From: Stropharia rugosoannulata
Lineage: Eukaryota; Basidiomycota; Agaricomycetes; Agaricales; Strophariaceae
Assembly (NCBI GenBank): GCA_028532985.1
Contig: JANCIK010000012.1
Span: 2,108,001-2,172,000 of the forward strand
Direction: 5' to 3'
Length of the DNA stretch: 64,000 bases
Part shown: piece after piece, positions 21,500-33,945 of the stretch
Layout: each line of letters opens with the position of its first letter
Position numbering within the stretch: the first letter of the stretch is position 1
The notes under the pieces: model-generated
The model's input: only the letters and a program-made list of their open reading frames with translations
Databases searched by the model: none
What the model was told of the DNA's origin: nothing
Position numbers and translations under genes: made by a program

Positions 21500-22521
21500 A
21501 AGTCAGTAAGCTGTCAGTGAGAGCAATAATGTACCATCTCGAATGGTTTGCTCAAGGGGTAAGGCAACAGGGGGCGGCATGGAAGTAGAATTCTGTTGTA
21601 CACAAGCCAGGGGCACTCAATAATTTTTATTTCTGTGCATAGGAGCCTGTTGGTATAATGTAAGCTGCTTCGTTCCCCCGGTTCCCTTGGCGGCAAGAAC
21701 ATACTAGGCGCCCACCGGCACCCACACATCGCACGTACACACGTATGTCGTACTCGCTACTCTCACTCGCCACGATAGTGTGCTGGGACACTCCATCGAT
21801 ACCATAAAATCAGCAAGTTCAGTAAATTCGCAAGGAAAAACGCTCGCTGAGCCATTGCCGACACTGTAAGCATTCTCATTTCGCCCCTATTATACCATTA
21901 CAGCATTTATTATTCTGTTCATAAATCTGTTTGTCAGTAGGATACATTAGGGTCCTAAAAGACCGTATAATTCTCAGTGAACGAATGTGGTTCGTTTGTA
22001 TACAGCTGGGACCGTGACAGCATGATGAGACGATGGTTTGTAACAGCATACAGGGCACACCATACATGATGCCGTCTACGGCTATGGCTATGGCAGTTCA
22101 GTACAGGTACGCGTCAGTATCGACCCGAGCTGCATTATCAGTGCGTAAAAAGTCGACCTTGGAATTCAGAGTATGTGCCTCATTCTAGAACCATTGTCTA
22201 TGGAACGAAGTGTGCACGGCGCTGACCAGGAGGGACGGAGGTGCATAACCACGGAGACTGACTCAAGCGTTGAGGGACTGACTACGGCTGGCTTGAATAT
22301 TACAGACGATAGCTCCGGGATTTCCTAGGTGATAGCCATAGAGCATGGACATGATACTGAGAACATTTCCACTATGGATATCGACCTGAAAGTGGGTCGC
22401 CGGGATAAGCCTCGGCTAACTTGTAGGAATTCCAAGCTATCAGCCCGTCCCCATTTCTCTCATGAAGAGACGAAATATAAACCTCTAAAATATTAAGATA
22501 TTAAATCATGTACAGCCCAAT
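21500..22521. other. Spacer with nothing recognised
   Basis: There is no gene-like signal on either strand. This is the space upstream of the small secreted-protein gene and downstream of the cyclophilin gene. Confidence 0.5.
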
Positions 22522-23489
22522 TTACTCCACGATTCCTGAGGAAGTGATGGTGACATCTTTTGATGTGCGGCCTCCCGCGCTACCGACGGCCTCAATGGCC
22601 TTGACAACATCCATGCCCTCGACGACCTTGCCGAAGACGACGTGCTTTCCATCGAGCTGTACACACAAGTTAATTGTGAAAGAGTATTTGTCAGTTAGGG
22701 AACGTACCCAAGGCGTGGCGACGGTGGTGATGAAGAACTGCGAGCCGTTGGTGTTTTTACCAGCGTTGGCCATAGAGAGGAGACCGGGAGTGGTGTGCTT
22801 GAGCTCGAAATTCTCGTCTAGACAGAGTTGCTCAAGCGTCGCGTCGTTCTGCTCAGAGAAAAAGACGTACCAGCGAAGCGAGGTCCGTAAATCGACTTTC
22901 CACCGGTACCGTTGCGAGCAGTAAAGTCACCTCCTTGCAGCATGAACTATATCACGGAAAGGGGGTGCAAATAAGTAAATTCATACATCTCTGAAATGGA
23001 TCTGGGGGCCGAGACAAAGCGAAACTGGACACAGGAAGTCGGACGCACCCCAGGAATGACACGGTGGAATGGGCTTCCCGCGTATCCGAACCCATGCTGG
23101 CCAGTAGCTAGTTCACGGAAGTTACGCGTGGTTTTGGGGACAGTCTCGTCGAAGAGCTCGAATACAATGCGGCCTGAGGGTTTGGCGCCGATGGCTACGT
23201 CGAACTATGCCAGGTTGCGTGTTCATAACATAACAAGTTGTAGGTAAAAGTCGTGACCGAGATGGGACGAATTCAAGAAAAGGGAAGAGTTGATTAGTTT
23301 ATCTTTCAGGTGCTAAACCGAACAGCGCAGAAGACGTACGAATACATTTGCCCTAGAGTCAGGAGCAGCGGGGGGAGAGCGTTCGTTCAGTACAGCATAC
23401 ACCGGAAGAGCAGAAGCGGCAGCAAGACCGAAGTACATTGATTTTCCTGCAGACGCAGAGGTTGTGAAACGGCGGAGGAACGAGGCCAT
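22522..23489 (-). CDS. Cyclophilin-type peptidyl-prolyl isomerase with N-terminal presequence
   Basis: Five exons (23340-23489, 23049-23204, 22871-22946, 22708-22817, 22522-22656) splice in frame to about 208 residues. The catalytic domain is complete: [34 protein letters not shown] (catalytic Arg), [27 protein letters not shown] (catalytic Phe), [11 protein letters not shown] (Trp of the cyclosporin pocket). Before it, about 50 extra residues start [20 protein letters not shown], an Arg/Ser/Thr-rich stretch typical of a mitochondrial presequence, followed by a hydrophobic segment ([14 protein letters not shown]). The enzyme should therefore assist proline isomerisation in mitochondria, perhaps membrane-anchored. 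The gene is transcribed away from the LamB-like gene. Confidence 0.93.
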
Positions 23490-24268
23490 TATGTTTTGTA
23501 AGAAAGAAGTGGGGAAGGAGGAAAGTGCAGAATTGAAAGCTGTCGCGGAAACGCGGAAACCAAAATTCGAGCATCACGTGCTTGGGTACTACTCTAGTAC
23601 CGACGCGACGCGCCCGGGCACCTTTTACTTCTCGCCACCACTGTCTCGTTCACTCTTGCTCCTTACACTGCCCGCTGACAATTTGCTACTTCCTTTACAA
23701 CTAGCCTACTCCTCCGGGTGCATCGGAGGCTGTCAGAGAGTTACGCCAAGTACACTATTGTTAGACGCAGTCAACATTGAGCAACGGTATGGGATGTAGA
23801 GACAACAGGGATATCATAACCCACCGCGTTCGCAAGCCATGTTCATAACGTGAACGACTTACTGCGTCGCATGCAAACCCCAAATACTGGAGGGGCAGAT
23901 CATTATACTAGGTTCTCCCTTTCCGTCTTTCTTCTGACATTATGTACCTACTTACAATGTTTGCGTTTCTTTCAGGTATTGCCCTCTGCTCAGGACACGT
24001 CGCGAAGCAGGATGCCTGTCCGACCGGAGCTGCCCTCAGTAGCATATATGAATCTATACTTATGCGCATATATGCACCTTTTTCAAACTCTGAGAAGGCT
24101 TTATAGGGAAAATATTGCGATTTACACAAAACGACAAGCGTCTGCGTTGATGTGATTGGATGACTGCCCGTGATCACATTCTTAATCGGTCCGTTCTTCT
24201 GACCTCCAAGCAATTTAAATAGCATACAGTGCATCTCCATCCAACTTTCTCAACTCATTTAAATCAAC
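23490..24268. other. Divergent promoter region
   Basis: This 779-bp space separates the starts of the cyclophilin gene (minus) and the LamB/YcsF-like gene (plus). I see no convincing further gene and no single clear shared element. Confidence 0.5.
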
Positions 24269-25507
24269 ATGGTCCCGCTCAAGGCTTCGGTTAACTGTGA
24301 TATGGGAGAGGTGCGTCTGCCGTATGCTAAACCCAGCAGTATCTGACTTTTCTAGGGGTTCTCGCTCTACACCATTGTAAGAAATGACCACTATCTCAGC
24401 AATATGCCAAACTCATGAGTTCAGGGTGACGACGAAGGGCTCATGAAACACATTCACTTCGCGAATATTGCATGCGGATTCCATGCATCGTGCGCTGCCT
24501 TCTATACATTCGAGATGTCACATTCACGCCAAGTTACCAGGGATTTCTCCGTCATGAATAAGACGGTTCTGCTTGCCAAAGAAAGCGGAGTAGCAGTCGG
24601 TGCCCATCCATCGCTTCCAGACCTTCAAGGCTTCGGCCGCCGAGAAATGGCAATTGAGCCAGTATGTCTCTACCTCAAAGGACCTGGTATCATAACCGAC
24701 ATGTTCTGCAAAGGATGAGCTCAAGTCTTGTTTCATATACCAAGTCGGCGTGCTTTCTGGGTTTCTGAAACTTCACGGGCTACCTTTGAATCACGTACGA
24801 CTGTTTTTGCAATAAGTCAACATAAATGCTCATGGGTTGTAGATTAAACCCCACGGCGCAGTGTACGGACAGTCTTCCCGCTCGCTCCCGCTTTCTCGCG
24901 CCGTCGTTGAAGTAGCCAAAATATTCACTTCAACTGATAACCCAGACGTCGGCTTTGTTGGGATCGCCGGCTCAGCGCATCAAACAGCTGCAGAAGAAGC
25001 GGGCGTGAGATTCATTCCTGGTAAGCTATCTCTACGTCATGTAGAATGAATAGTACTCACGCGTGACACTCCAGAGTGGTTCGCCGATCTCGACTACAGT
25101 GACGAAGGCAAGCTGCTTATTACGAAGTATGTCTTGAATTTCCAACTTGCGAGTGGAGCTGACTTATTGATCAGGAAGCATGACCCAGTTCCTCTGAGCA
25201 CCGTGCAAGAAAGGGTAATCGACGGTTGTCATCATTCATGAACAAATGAAATTTATCATTTCCGCATAGGTCACGCGGCTCCTCAACGAGAAGAAAGTCA
25301 CCACAGTTTCTGGACACCACATTCCTCTGGGAGAAAACGTCAGCGAAGTCTCAATCTGCTGCCATTCAGATACTCCCGTAAGCTATATCTTTAACCATCT
25401 ATATCAGAGCAATAGAGTTTAAATTTATACAGGGAGCAGTGGAAGTCGCACAGTTGGTTAAGAAACTTGTTGACGAGAGTAACAAAGCAGCCGGGTTTGT
25501 CGTCTGA
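24269..25507 (+). CDS. LamB/YcsF family protein (5-oxoprolinase subunit A-like)
   Basis: Ten small exons (24269-24310, 24356-24376, 24425-24489, 24541-24661, 24714-24794, 24843-25020, 25075-25126, 25175-25214, 25270-25377, 25433-25507) join to about 260 residues, the normal family length. Diagnostic motifs are [82 protein letters not shown] and [16 protein letters not shown]. Bacterial PxpA is the 5-oxoproline-binding subunit of the ATP-dependent PxpABC oxoprolinase; the conserved Asp and His residues sit in these motifs. The start is fixed by [15 protein letters not shown]. It lies 196 bp upstream of, and on the same strand as, a carboxylase whose CT domains are relatives of PxpB and PxpC, so a joint role is likely. 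No targeting signal is visible. Confidence 0.9.
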
Positions 25508-25702
25508 TAGCCACGATGTCAAGGTAGTCATATGGTATTCCTCTAAATGTTTGTTGACCTCATCGGCGGCACTATTTTTGGACAATCTTATCATGAGGTC
25601 GCTCTGCAGACCTCCATAACAAGACCCTACCTTTGCATTTCATAAATACACTCGCGCGTGCCACGGCCTATCAGTTCCCGGAACATCAGTGACAGTGCCT
25701 AG

Positions 25703-28700
25703 ATGGGAGCCTACGACGAACACAAGCTGCTCATTGCAAACCGCGGCGAGATAGCCGTACGTATTATCCGCACCGCTAAGCGCCTGGGCCTGCGTACGGT
25801 CGCTATATACACATCCTCGGATGCGCTCTCTCCACATGTTCTCCAAGCGAACGAAGCCGTCCAGCTTGCTTCCCCCGTACAAGGCGCCTCCGAGGGACAC
25901 GCTTACCTTTCGTATGCGAACATAATCGACATATGCAAGGAGCGGGGAGTCACGCTCGTCCACCCCGGGTATGGATTCCTCTCTGAGAACGCGGACTTTG
26001 CACAGGACGTTATCGCGAACGGTATGGGGTGGGTTGGGCCGCGCCCCGAGGTCATTCGGCTAATGGGAATCAAACACGTCGCGCGGAAATTGGCTATAGA
26101 CGCGGGCGTTGGCGTCGTCCCTGGCTCTGACGGGCTCGCGTCGACGCAAGAGGAGGCTTTGGAGGCTGCTGGAAAGTGTGGGTTCCCTGTGATGCTCAAA
26201 GCCACCGCTGGCGGAGGTGGTATGGGTATGGTCGTTTGTAACGATGAAGAAGCGCTTCAGCACAATTTTTCAGCCACGCAGAATAGGGCCACGGTACCTG
26301 TTTCCTCCTGACTTATTTGTGGGATGGTCTGATCCCATTTCTAGTCGTTGTTCGACAACAGTGGTGTATTTGTAGAACGATATTATCCAGCAGCGCGACA
26401 CGTCGAAATCCAAGTATGTTTTGAACTTGGACTTTGCGTTGTTTGTATGCTTATCATCCTTAAGGTCTTTGGGAATGGACTTGGAGACGTGGTGCACATG
26501 CGTGAGCGCGAGTGTAGCGTTCAGCGACGCCACCAGAAAGTCATCGAGGAAAGCCCCAGCCCTTTCTGTCTGTCTCATCCCGGTAATTATTGGCTTTCGG
26601 TGTTGGAGAGTATTTTGATCAACAGTTCTTACTTACAGGGCTTAGAGAGCGAATGTGTGAAGTTGCCGTCAGGTTGGCGAAGGCTATTAAGTACGATTCC
26701 GCAGGTGCAATTTTTTCTATCGTATATGTTGACCCTAACTCACTACTCGCTTAATAGGCACCATAGAATTTCTTGTCGACGAAGCCACGGCGGATTTCTT
26801 TTTCCTGGAAATGAACACTCGGATACAGGTACGCCATTAAAACAGTTATAATGACTTAGGGAAGGATGTAATCCCAATTCTAGGTTGAACACCCAGTCAC
26901 AGAAGAGATTCATCCTGGCCTGGATCTCGTTGAATTGATGTTCGCGCAGGCTATTGCACAAAGGAGGTCTGATCACGGTCTACATCCCGACTCCCCACAG
27001 ATGCAGCAGGCGACATACGACTCAATGTATAAGATAGGACAGACTTCAGGACACGCGCACTGCATCGAGGGGCGCATTTACGCCGAGAATCCATATGAAG
27101 GCTTCGTGCCGTCCCCGGGACTCCTTCAGCACGTATCGTTTGAAGAAGACGAGGAATGGCTTCGAGTTGAAACTTGGGTGAGCTATATGACTTGCCAGTT
27201 GCATGCGCGTGGCTTAAAGATTCACAACGCAGGTGAACACAGGGATGACAGTATCTCCGCATTTCGACCCCCTATTAGCAAAATTAATTGTGTCCGGGGC
27301 CTCCAGGGATGAAGCCCTTACTCGATTTGTAGACGCTCTGAATTTTACCCAGATTTTGGGACCACCAAATAATATTCAATATCTGGAAGAAATTGGAAAA
27401 AGTTCCACATTTCAGTCTGGAGAGGCAACAACCACTTTCCTGGATACATTTATCGCTACTCCAAGGTACCTCATTCTGTCCATGCGCACCGTACTAGAGT
27501 AGTAGCTGACAACTTGAACAGGGCATTCCGCGTCCTGTCCCCTGGCATTGAATGCACTGTCCAAGACCTCCCTGGGCGGGTTTTCTCTCTAGGGATCCCC
27601 AGAAGCGGTCCAATGGACAATCTTGCCTTTTCAGTGGGCAATATCTTGGTTGGGAACGACAAGAAGACGGAGGGACTCGAGATAATTGCTGTCCCCGGCG
27701 TCGGCTTTTCAGCACAATTTTTGGTTCCCGCGGTTGTGGCTATTACTGGGAAAGAGGTAGTAGTACAGGTTAACGGGAAAGAAGTGCTCTTATGGTCCCG
27801 CGTCGTCGTCCCTGCCAGTGGCAGACTAGATATTCAAGCTAAACCAGCGAGCAGCTCAGTAGCAGGATTCCGAAATTATCTAGCTATTCGAGGAGGTTTC
27901 CCAAACATTCCTTTGTACCTTGGATCAAAATCTACGTCTATGGGTCTAGGAGGTTATCAGGTACGCTCACTCTCTTTTACTGAACTCTTGTCTCCCGTGT
28001 CAACTGACTTAAATCCAATAGGGTCGCTCTTTAATGAAAGGGGATGTGATTCAACTCGACCGAAGTTGCTCACCGACTGAAGAGGAACGTTTTACTCCTG
28101 TCGTATTACCCAAGAGCGTTGTCCCCGTCTATGCGTCCCATTGGATTGTAAATGTCCTTTCTGGGCCGCATGACGATGAGGAGTTCATCACGGCGAAGGG
28201 CATTGACAAGTTCTACAATACACATTGGCGTATTAGTCCTTCCAGCAACAGATTAGGTATCCGTCTTGAAGGGTCTTCTGCAGATAAGATCGAATGGGCC
28301 AGGGAGAGTGGAGGCGACGGCGGGGCCCATCCCAGCAATATTCTTGACAATGGATACGCTCATGGCACGGTCAATATCAACGGTGACACGCCGGTTATCC
28401 TGACGAAGGAAGGCCCCGATATGGGAGGCTACCTTTGCTTGTGTACAGTGGCTACCGCAGAAATGTAAGTATCCATCAATGTTGCTCTCTCTTCGCCTTG
28501 ATGTCCATGGTCTGGCTTAGGTGGAAGCTAGGTCAGCTAGCTCCCGGAAGTACAGTTGAGTTCAGAAGAGTTTCTTGGCGAGATGCACTTCGGAAGGCAG
28601 ACGAATTCGAGTCCTACCTTGCGTCTGTTTCATCGTTTGTCGAGTTACCACAGTCAACAGAAGTATCACATGAGAATGCTTTTGGATTAGACCAAGTACT

Positions 28701-30545
28701 GCCAGAAAGCACCTCCTACACTCCAGTGCTCTACGAACTCAATTCAGACAGTGTCTCTGTCCGTTTCCGGCAGGTGATTGCAAGCCTCTTCTCTTAAAAG
28801 TTATTAAGAATGATTATTTGGCTGTACAGGCGGGTGACTCGGCTATTCTTGTAGAGTTTGGGACAATGACATTGGACATCTTTATACGTGCGCGAATACA
28901 CGCATTCCAGACGAAAATTCTGGCTAGGGGTGTACTGGCAGGCATTGGGCCGCTATGTCCTTGTATACGCTCCATTCTGGTAAGCTCAATTTCAAGTGTA
29001 AGATCCCAGCACTAACTCAAACCAGTGCTGCTATGACCCGAGAATAATTACGCAGGCAGACTTTCTCTCGATTTTGGTGGACGCAGAGAGGGCGATCCCT
29101 GAAGACATGTTGGAGATGACGTTCCCTGCACGCAGGATCGAAATGCCCATCGTCCTCGATGACAGGTGGAACAAAGAAGCGCTTCAGCGGTACATGGCTT
29201 CTACTAGGGATAAGGCGGTGTACTTGCCCAGCAACGTGGAATATCTGGCGAATAACAATGGATTGTCGGATGCGGCAGAAGCGCTTTCAAAGCTCGTGCA
29301 ATCTGACTGGGTGGGTCGCCTTCAGCATGTCCGTGTTTTTTTTAATTGTTAACGGCTGCGTAGCTGGTGTTGGGCGTCGGCTTTTACTTGGCCTGTCCGT
29401 TCCTCATACCGGTAAGTGGATCGTCCTCAGAAGTCTGAGTTGGGCGTCTAATGTCTACAGATCGATCCTCGCTGTCGACTTATTGGCCAGAAAATGAATC
29501 CATCGCGAACCTTCACGCCTAGAGTGAGATAAACGACATGTGTGACCATATCATAATGCTTACTATGCATTTGTTAACATCAGGGCGCAATTGGTATCGC
29601 TGGACCTGTGGCTGCAATCTACCCTATTGAGTCTCCCGGAGGGTATCAGCTTTACGGCCGCACTCTACCTGGATGGCAGACTTGGGGAAAGGGGAAAGAC
29701 TTCCAACCAATCAAGCCATGGCTGCTGGAGGCGTTCGATCAGGTAAGTGGTCTGTGGGACTTCTTGGAACGTTTCATGACTGTATTGCCTCAGATACACT
29801 TTATGCCCGTTACGGAAGATGAATACGTCGAGGTATGATTTTACTCTTTCACCACTCAAAGCTGGAAGTAAAACTTTGAATCAAGCTGGAGAAGAAATTT
29901 GACGCTGGTCAATATGTTTTCAAGGTAAATGCGCCTTCTTTGTTTATATCAGACGCGTGTTCGCTCACGCGTATATTGTGTGTAATTGCTGTCGTAGATT
30001 GAACCCGCCACATTTTCCATCAAGGAATATTCGTCTTTTCTAGATTGTGTATCCGACGAAATCGAAGTATTCCGTCAAAGGCAGAAAGAAGCAAGTAAGA
30101 AGGAAGAAGCTAAGTAAGAAAATCAATTACATTATATCCTGATAGCTATCTCATAAGATGCACTACTTCCAGGGAACGCCAGCTGCTTCAGGAGTGGGAG
30201 CAAAGTAAAGCGTCTGCGTCGGATGATTCGAGTCAAGATTTCGAAGAAGGTAAGCTTTATACGTCGGTTGCTTGGGGGATTATTTAGTAATCTGAGGTTC
30301 CAGTGTCTGGAGGAGGCTCAGAGATTACGGCCTCACTGTTTGCAAGCGTTTGGAAGATACAGTGTAAGCCGGGCGATGTCCTCAAGTCCGAGTCACAGGT
30401 CGTTGTCATCCTTGAAGCTATGAAAACGGAGATCCCAGTGCTAGTGGGAGAAGAAAATGTCGGTAAAACGGTGAAGGGGTTCGGCAAAGGCATCAAGGAA
30501 GGGTCTCCCGTTGTGCCTGGGAGCACACTCATTGTACTGGAGTGA
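25703..30545 (+). CDS. Multidomain biotin-dependent carboxylase (urea carboxylase-like)
   Basis: Many exons join to roughly 1,200 residues. The order is biotin carboxylase ([23 protein letters not shown]-grasp loop [30 protein letters not shown]), C-terminal biotin-carboxylase region ([12 protein letters not shown]), CT-A/B domain (27522-28790; [42 protein letters not shown]), CT-C/D domain ([53 protein letters not shown]) and a biotinyl domain with EAMKTEIPV near 30420. Key residues are present and I see no lesion. CT-A/B and CT-C/D are the PxpC/KipA and PxpB/KipI families. This is the urea carboxylase architecture without allophanate hydrolase, so complete urea breakdown would need a second enzyme. 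The LamB neighbour suggests 5-oxoproline or another lactam as an alternative substrate. The first exon is 25703-26293. Confidence 0.92.
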
Positions 30546-30907
30546 GTTTCTGGGCCTCCTGAGCCTTTCCGTGGTGATCATGCTTGTGGATAGAATATGG
30601 GGGGAAGAGAACAATGAAGACGCGTTCAAGTGACAAGTGAGCGCACGCTGCACACACAGCGCATCACTCCAAGCACATCTTCATGGAACAGTTACGAACC
30701 ATTCGCGCATTCTCACGTACTTGTTATGCTCATTGCTCAAGCGCTCACGCATCACTCATCTACTCACACAAGCTCAAAATCATTTCCCACTTCTCCCATT
30801 CTTCTGTGTCCAATACAACTCCAAAACAAAATTCAATTTAAGTTACGTGTTATGTTATATATATATGTATTAAATTACAACCTCTTCCAGTTCCTTCCTG
30901 TTTCTCT

Positions 30908-33381
30908 TTAGCGGCTACCGAACTGCTTGAACCACGCGTTAACAGGCTTCCACACATCGATGGGAGGCGGGAGCTGGGAGAAGACAGGGACACTCATTGG
31001 TGTTTTCACAGGTGAGCCATTACTGCGGGGTTTCCACGCAGCAATCCAGCCTTTAATGGAAGCCAGAGCCTGCACCTGAACAGCGCGAATGCTGGCATCT
31101 ACTTGTCCAGCAGCCGTGCTGAGATCTGTGCAGTGGAAGCCATCCCCGAGACCAATGGGCTGCGCCGCCGTACTCTTGATGTTCAGTCCTTCAGCGGATA
31201 CAGTTGCGTCTTTCCATGGGTCCCCTGACAAGATCATGGCGGTGTAAGTCAGGGGGGGACAGGATGATTCGGAAAATATACTGACGAATGCCGTTGGCAA
31301 AGAAGATGTTGTTGATGCGCACATTCCACCCCTTGTACTTGATGTTGGTCCCGAGAGTGTTGGGGATGGGCGGGAGCACCGGAAATGCCGCGGGGAACAT
31401 TTGCTGGCATTGTCGCTAGTTCGCGTGCGGTCATACATCAACAAATGGGATGTAACTCGACACTACTCTGCTCACCAGGTCATAAACGGGCTGGACTAGC
31501 CTTGTGACTATAGTAGGGTGCGTTAAAGGGGCTCCATCCTTCAGCGGAAGTGGGTTAGCCATTCAACTTTAAAGGCGACGGAACAGCTCAGCCGAATCAG
31601 ATGGCTTACCTGAAGATAACCGACTTCGTTGCAGCTAGAATGCGCAGCATATTTGATTAGCATTAAATGCATCCTCCACGTTAAGAGCACGTACACAATC
31701 CAGAACCATGACCTGCCGGAATTATCAATGTCGGTATTTGTCCAGTAGTCTTGTGAGACGTCGTATGTCCCCAGGCAGGATCTAATCAACGCGGTAAGAT
31801 TCTTAGGACACCAGAATTAAAGTACAGCTAGTAAGCTAGCTTACTCGGCATCTTGGGTGTCGCATACTGTGTAGCAGTTTTAACCGTTAATGGGAGTTTA
31901 AATGTTGGTAAGGTAAGGGGACCTACGATTTTGGAGGTATTTGGTCCTCCAGTAACTTCCCCAGGCTGCAAACGCATGGTCAACACCCCAGCCCGAAGCG
32001 GGAGCGCTCACGCCATCTTTTACTTCGAGTGCATCACAAAACTCTGTGAACTGCGTCCCGGGGCCGCTGTTCACGGATAAACTCTGCCAGTCCCATAGGT
32101 TATTCCGTACTAGTAGAACAAGGCATCATCATCATCATCATCAATATTGTCAGTAGACCAGGAAGCGGACAGGGAGAACGTACGTGCACCCGCGACGTCG
32201 TCTAGGTGCGTCATATTTCCGAGCCCGAAGTTGTCCTTGACCGCTTGGATGGCGGTCGCGTTTCTCCCGAAGAAAGTTTTGTCAACGCGTGCGATGACCG
32301 CCTGGACGTCTGCGGAGCAGTTCGCCGGCATGTTCTGGCGGATCGGCTCGAAGTACCGCCAAAAGTCACTTAAGCCGCAACTGTTAGCGCGCACGATGCG
32401 CTGGACAGAGGGCCATATTTTACTTACGTGATAGCTTCGACGACGGCTGACGATGCGTAGCCTGCGGCAAATAGGTTGGGCTTGCTGGAAATTTATTTAT
32501 AGGTAAACTTTTGTCAGGGTGAATGAAAAAAAAAACCACTGTACTACTCACTTAACCATGGTCCAGCTTGTGAGAGCGCCTACTCATATTTTCAAGCGCA
32601 AGGTCAGCGAGGCGCGGTACGTTGTCCCAGACGCGAAAAGGGGGGCGCACCAGCGTAGCTGCCTCCGACCAATATCCATGGCGCCTTGTCAGGCCCGACC
32701 GAATCGCCACCTGGCATAGGTAGATTTACGTTCTTCGCAAAGTACTCCAGATCATCGATGGCCTGCTGGATCGTATGGACTCGCAGACTCTTCACGGTAA
32801 GGTCAGGATAAGGGTTGCTCAGCCCGTAGAACCTGTGCTCGATGACAATGGCGCTTCCATTTTGCTGCTGGGCTAGCGGATATCATCAAAGTCTGTTAGT
32901 ATACTCTATATACCAGAGGCTTCACTTGCCTATCTGGCCATTGAGAGTCCTGTTTGTGAGGTAACCGTAGTACCCGTCCGCATTTCCTTCACCAGGCGTG
33001 CTTATAATGATTGCACCGCCTGATAGGAATGTAAGTATCATATAGCTCTCAACGTTCAACGCTATTAAGCAGGTGATTCAGCAACTCACCAGGCTCGTAG
33101 AACTCGTACGTGTGCCAGAACCTCTGCTTGAACGTCCCCAGAGAGGGGTTATTATGGTCGATGAGCTGGTCAAAATAATACGTCGTATTATAAGGCGGCA
33201 GCACAGTCCCGTTCTTGCTGACTACGGGCGCGTCTGGCGGCGCGGGCACTATGGGCACCGTCGCCTGCCGCATGATGTTTCCGTGCATTCGCCCATCTGG
33301 AAGCCGACGCGCAGACGCCCCGCTGGTCGCTAGAGAGCAGAGCAGGACAGCGACGCCGCTGAGTGTAAGAGTCTGCACCAT
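30908..33381 (-). CDS. Secreted serine carboxypeptidase, peptidase family S28
   Basis: The protein begins MVQTLTLSGVAVLLCSLATS, a signal peptide cleaved near GASA; an ATG four codons further up (33393) is possible. Ordered motifs: YYFDQLIDHNNPSLGTFKQR and FWHTYEFYEPG, then GAIIISTPGEGNADGYYG, SAIVIEHRFYGLSNPYPDL, WILVGGSYAGALTSWTM (nucleophile Ser in GGSYAG, split by an intron), FANGIRDPWKDA (catalytic Asp) and GDGFHCTDLS (catalytic His). These define the S28 family, prolyl-specific lysosomal Pro-X carboxypeptidase relatives. Several NxT/S glycosylation sites are visible. It ends WFKQFGSR at 30908, convergent with the carboxylase gene 363 bp away. Its role should be extracellular or vacuolar peptide degradation. 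Confidence 0.92.
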
Positions 33382-33430
33382 GATGGTGATCAAGAGCGCT
33401 ACTAGTCGGTCTGTTTGCGACGCACTGGGC

Positions 33431-33437
33431 TTATATA
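33431..33437 (-). promoter_or_regulatory. TATA box of the S28 peptidase gene
   Basis: TATATAA on the minus strand, followed by GCCCAG, lies about 50 bp upstream of the peptidase start codon. Confidence 0.5.
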
Positions 33438-33945
33438 CACACCCCTACCAGCCCCTACCCCGCCCTAAACGCTAATAACCTGATGGACAGGGTCGGAGTC
33501 GGTCTAATGGAACTTCAGGGAACGCACCGCCAAGCGATACGTCCTCGTGAACCCCACCGCGTTGAACGTATTCTATTCGTTGAGTGCGAATCGCCCATAT
33601 TGTGGACACACGGGCTCACCGCTTCGGTATATATAGTAGAGATGCGTACGCGTGTGGCATCGCGCCGACGCACGCGTCGTCCACCTAAAAATAGTCTGCC
33701 AAGCTCTGCGCGTTACGTACATATTTCCCCTCTGACCTCGATGGATTAAGTGATTGACGATCTTCGTGAACCTGAAGAGTCTGGACCTTGAAAATTAAGT
33801 ATGTACTTATAAGCTTTATTTTTATGCAACGTATCTACATACATTCGAAATACCGTTTTTTTATACTACCAAAATGGAAGGCAACATGTAATCAACAATC
33901 CATGAACTGAAAATAGGTTTGCAAAGTAGTGTGTTTAAAGAATAT
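33438..33945. other. Spacer between the P450 3' end and the S28 promoter
   Basis: No gene is seen. There is a short Arg-rich G+C-rich patch (33640-33690) with repeated ACGCGTSG-like words. Confidence 0.45.

Noticed and set aside
25703..30545. Complete urea amidolyase (DUR1,2)
   Set aside because: The amidase/allophanate hydrolase part is absent upstream and downstream; only the carboxylase half architecture is present.
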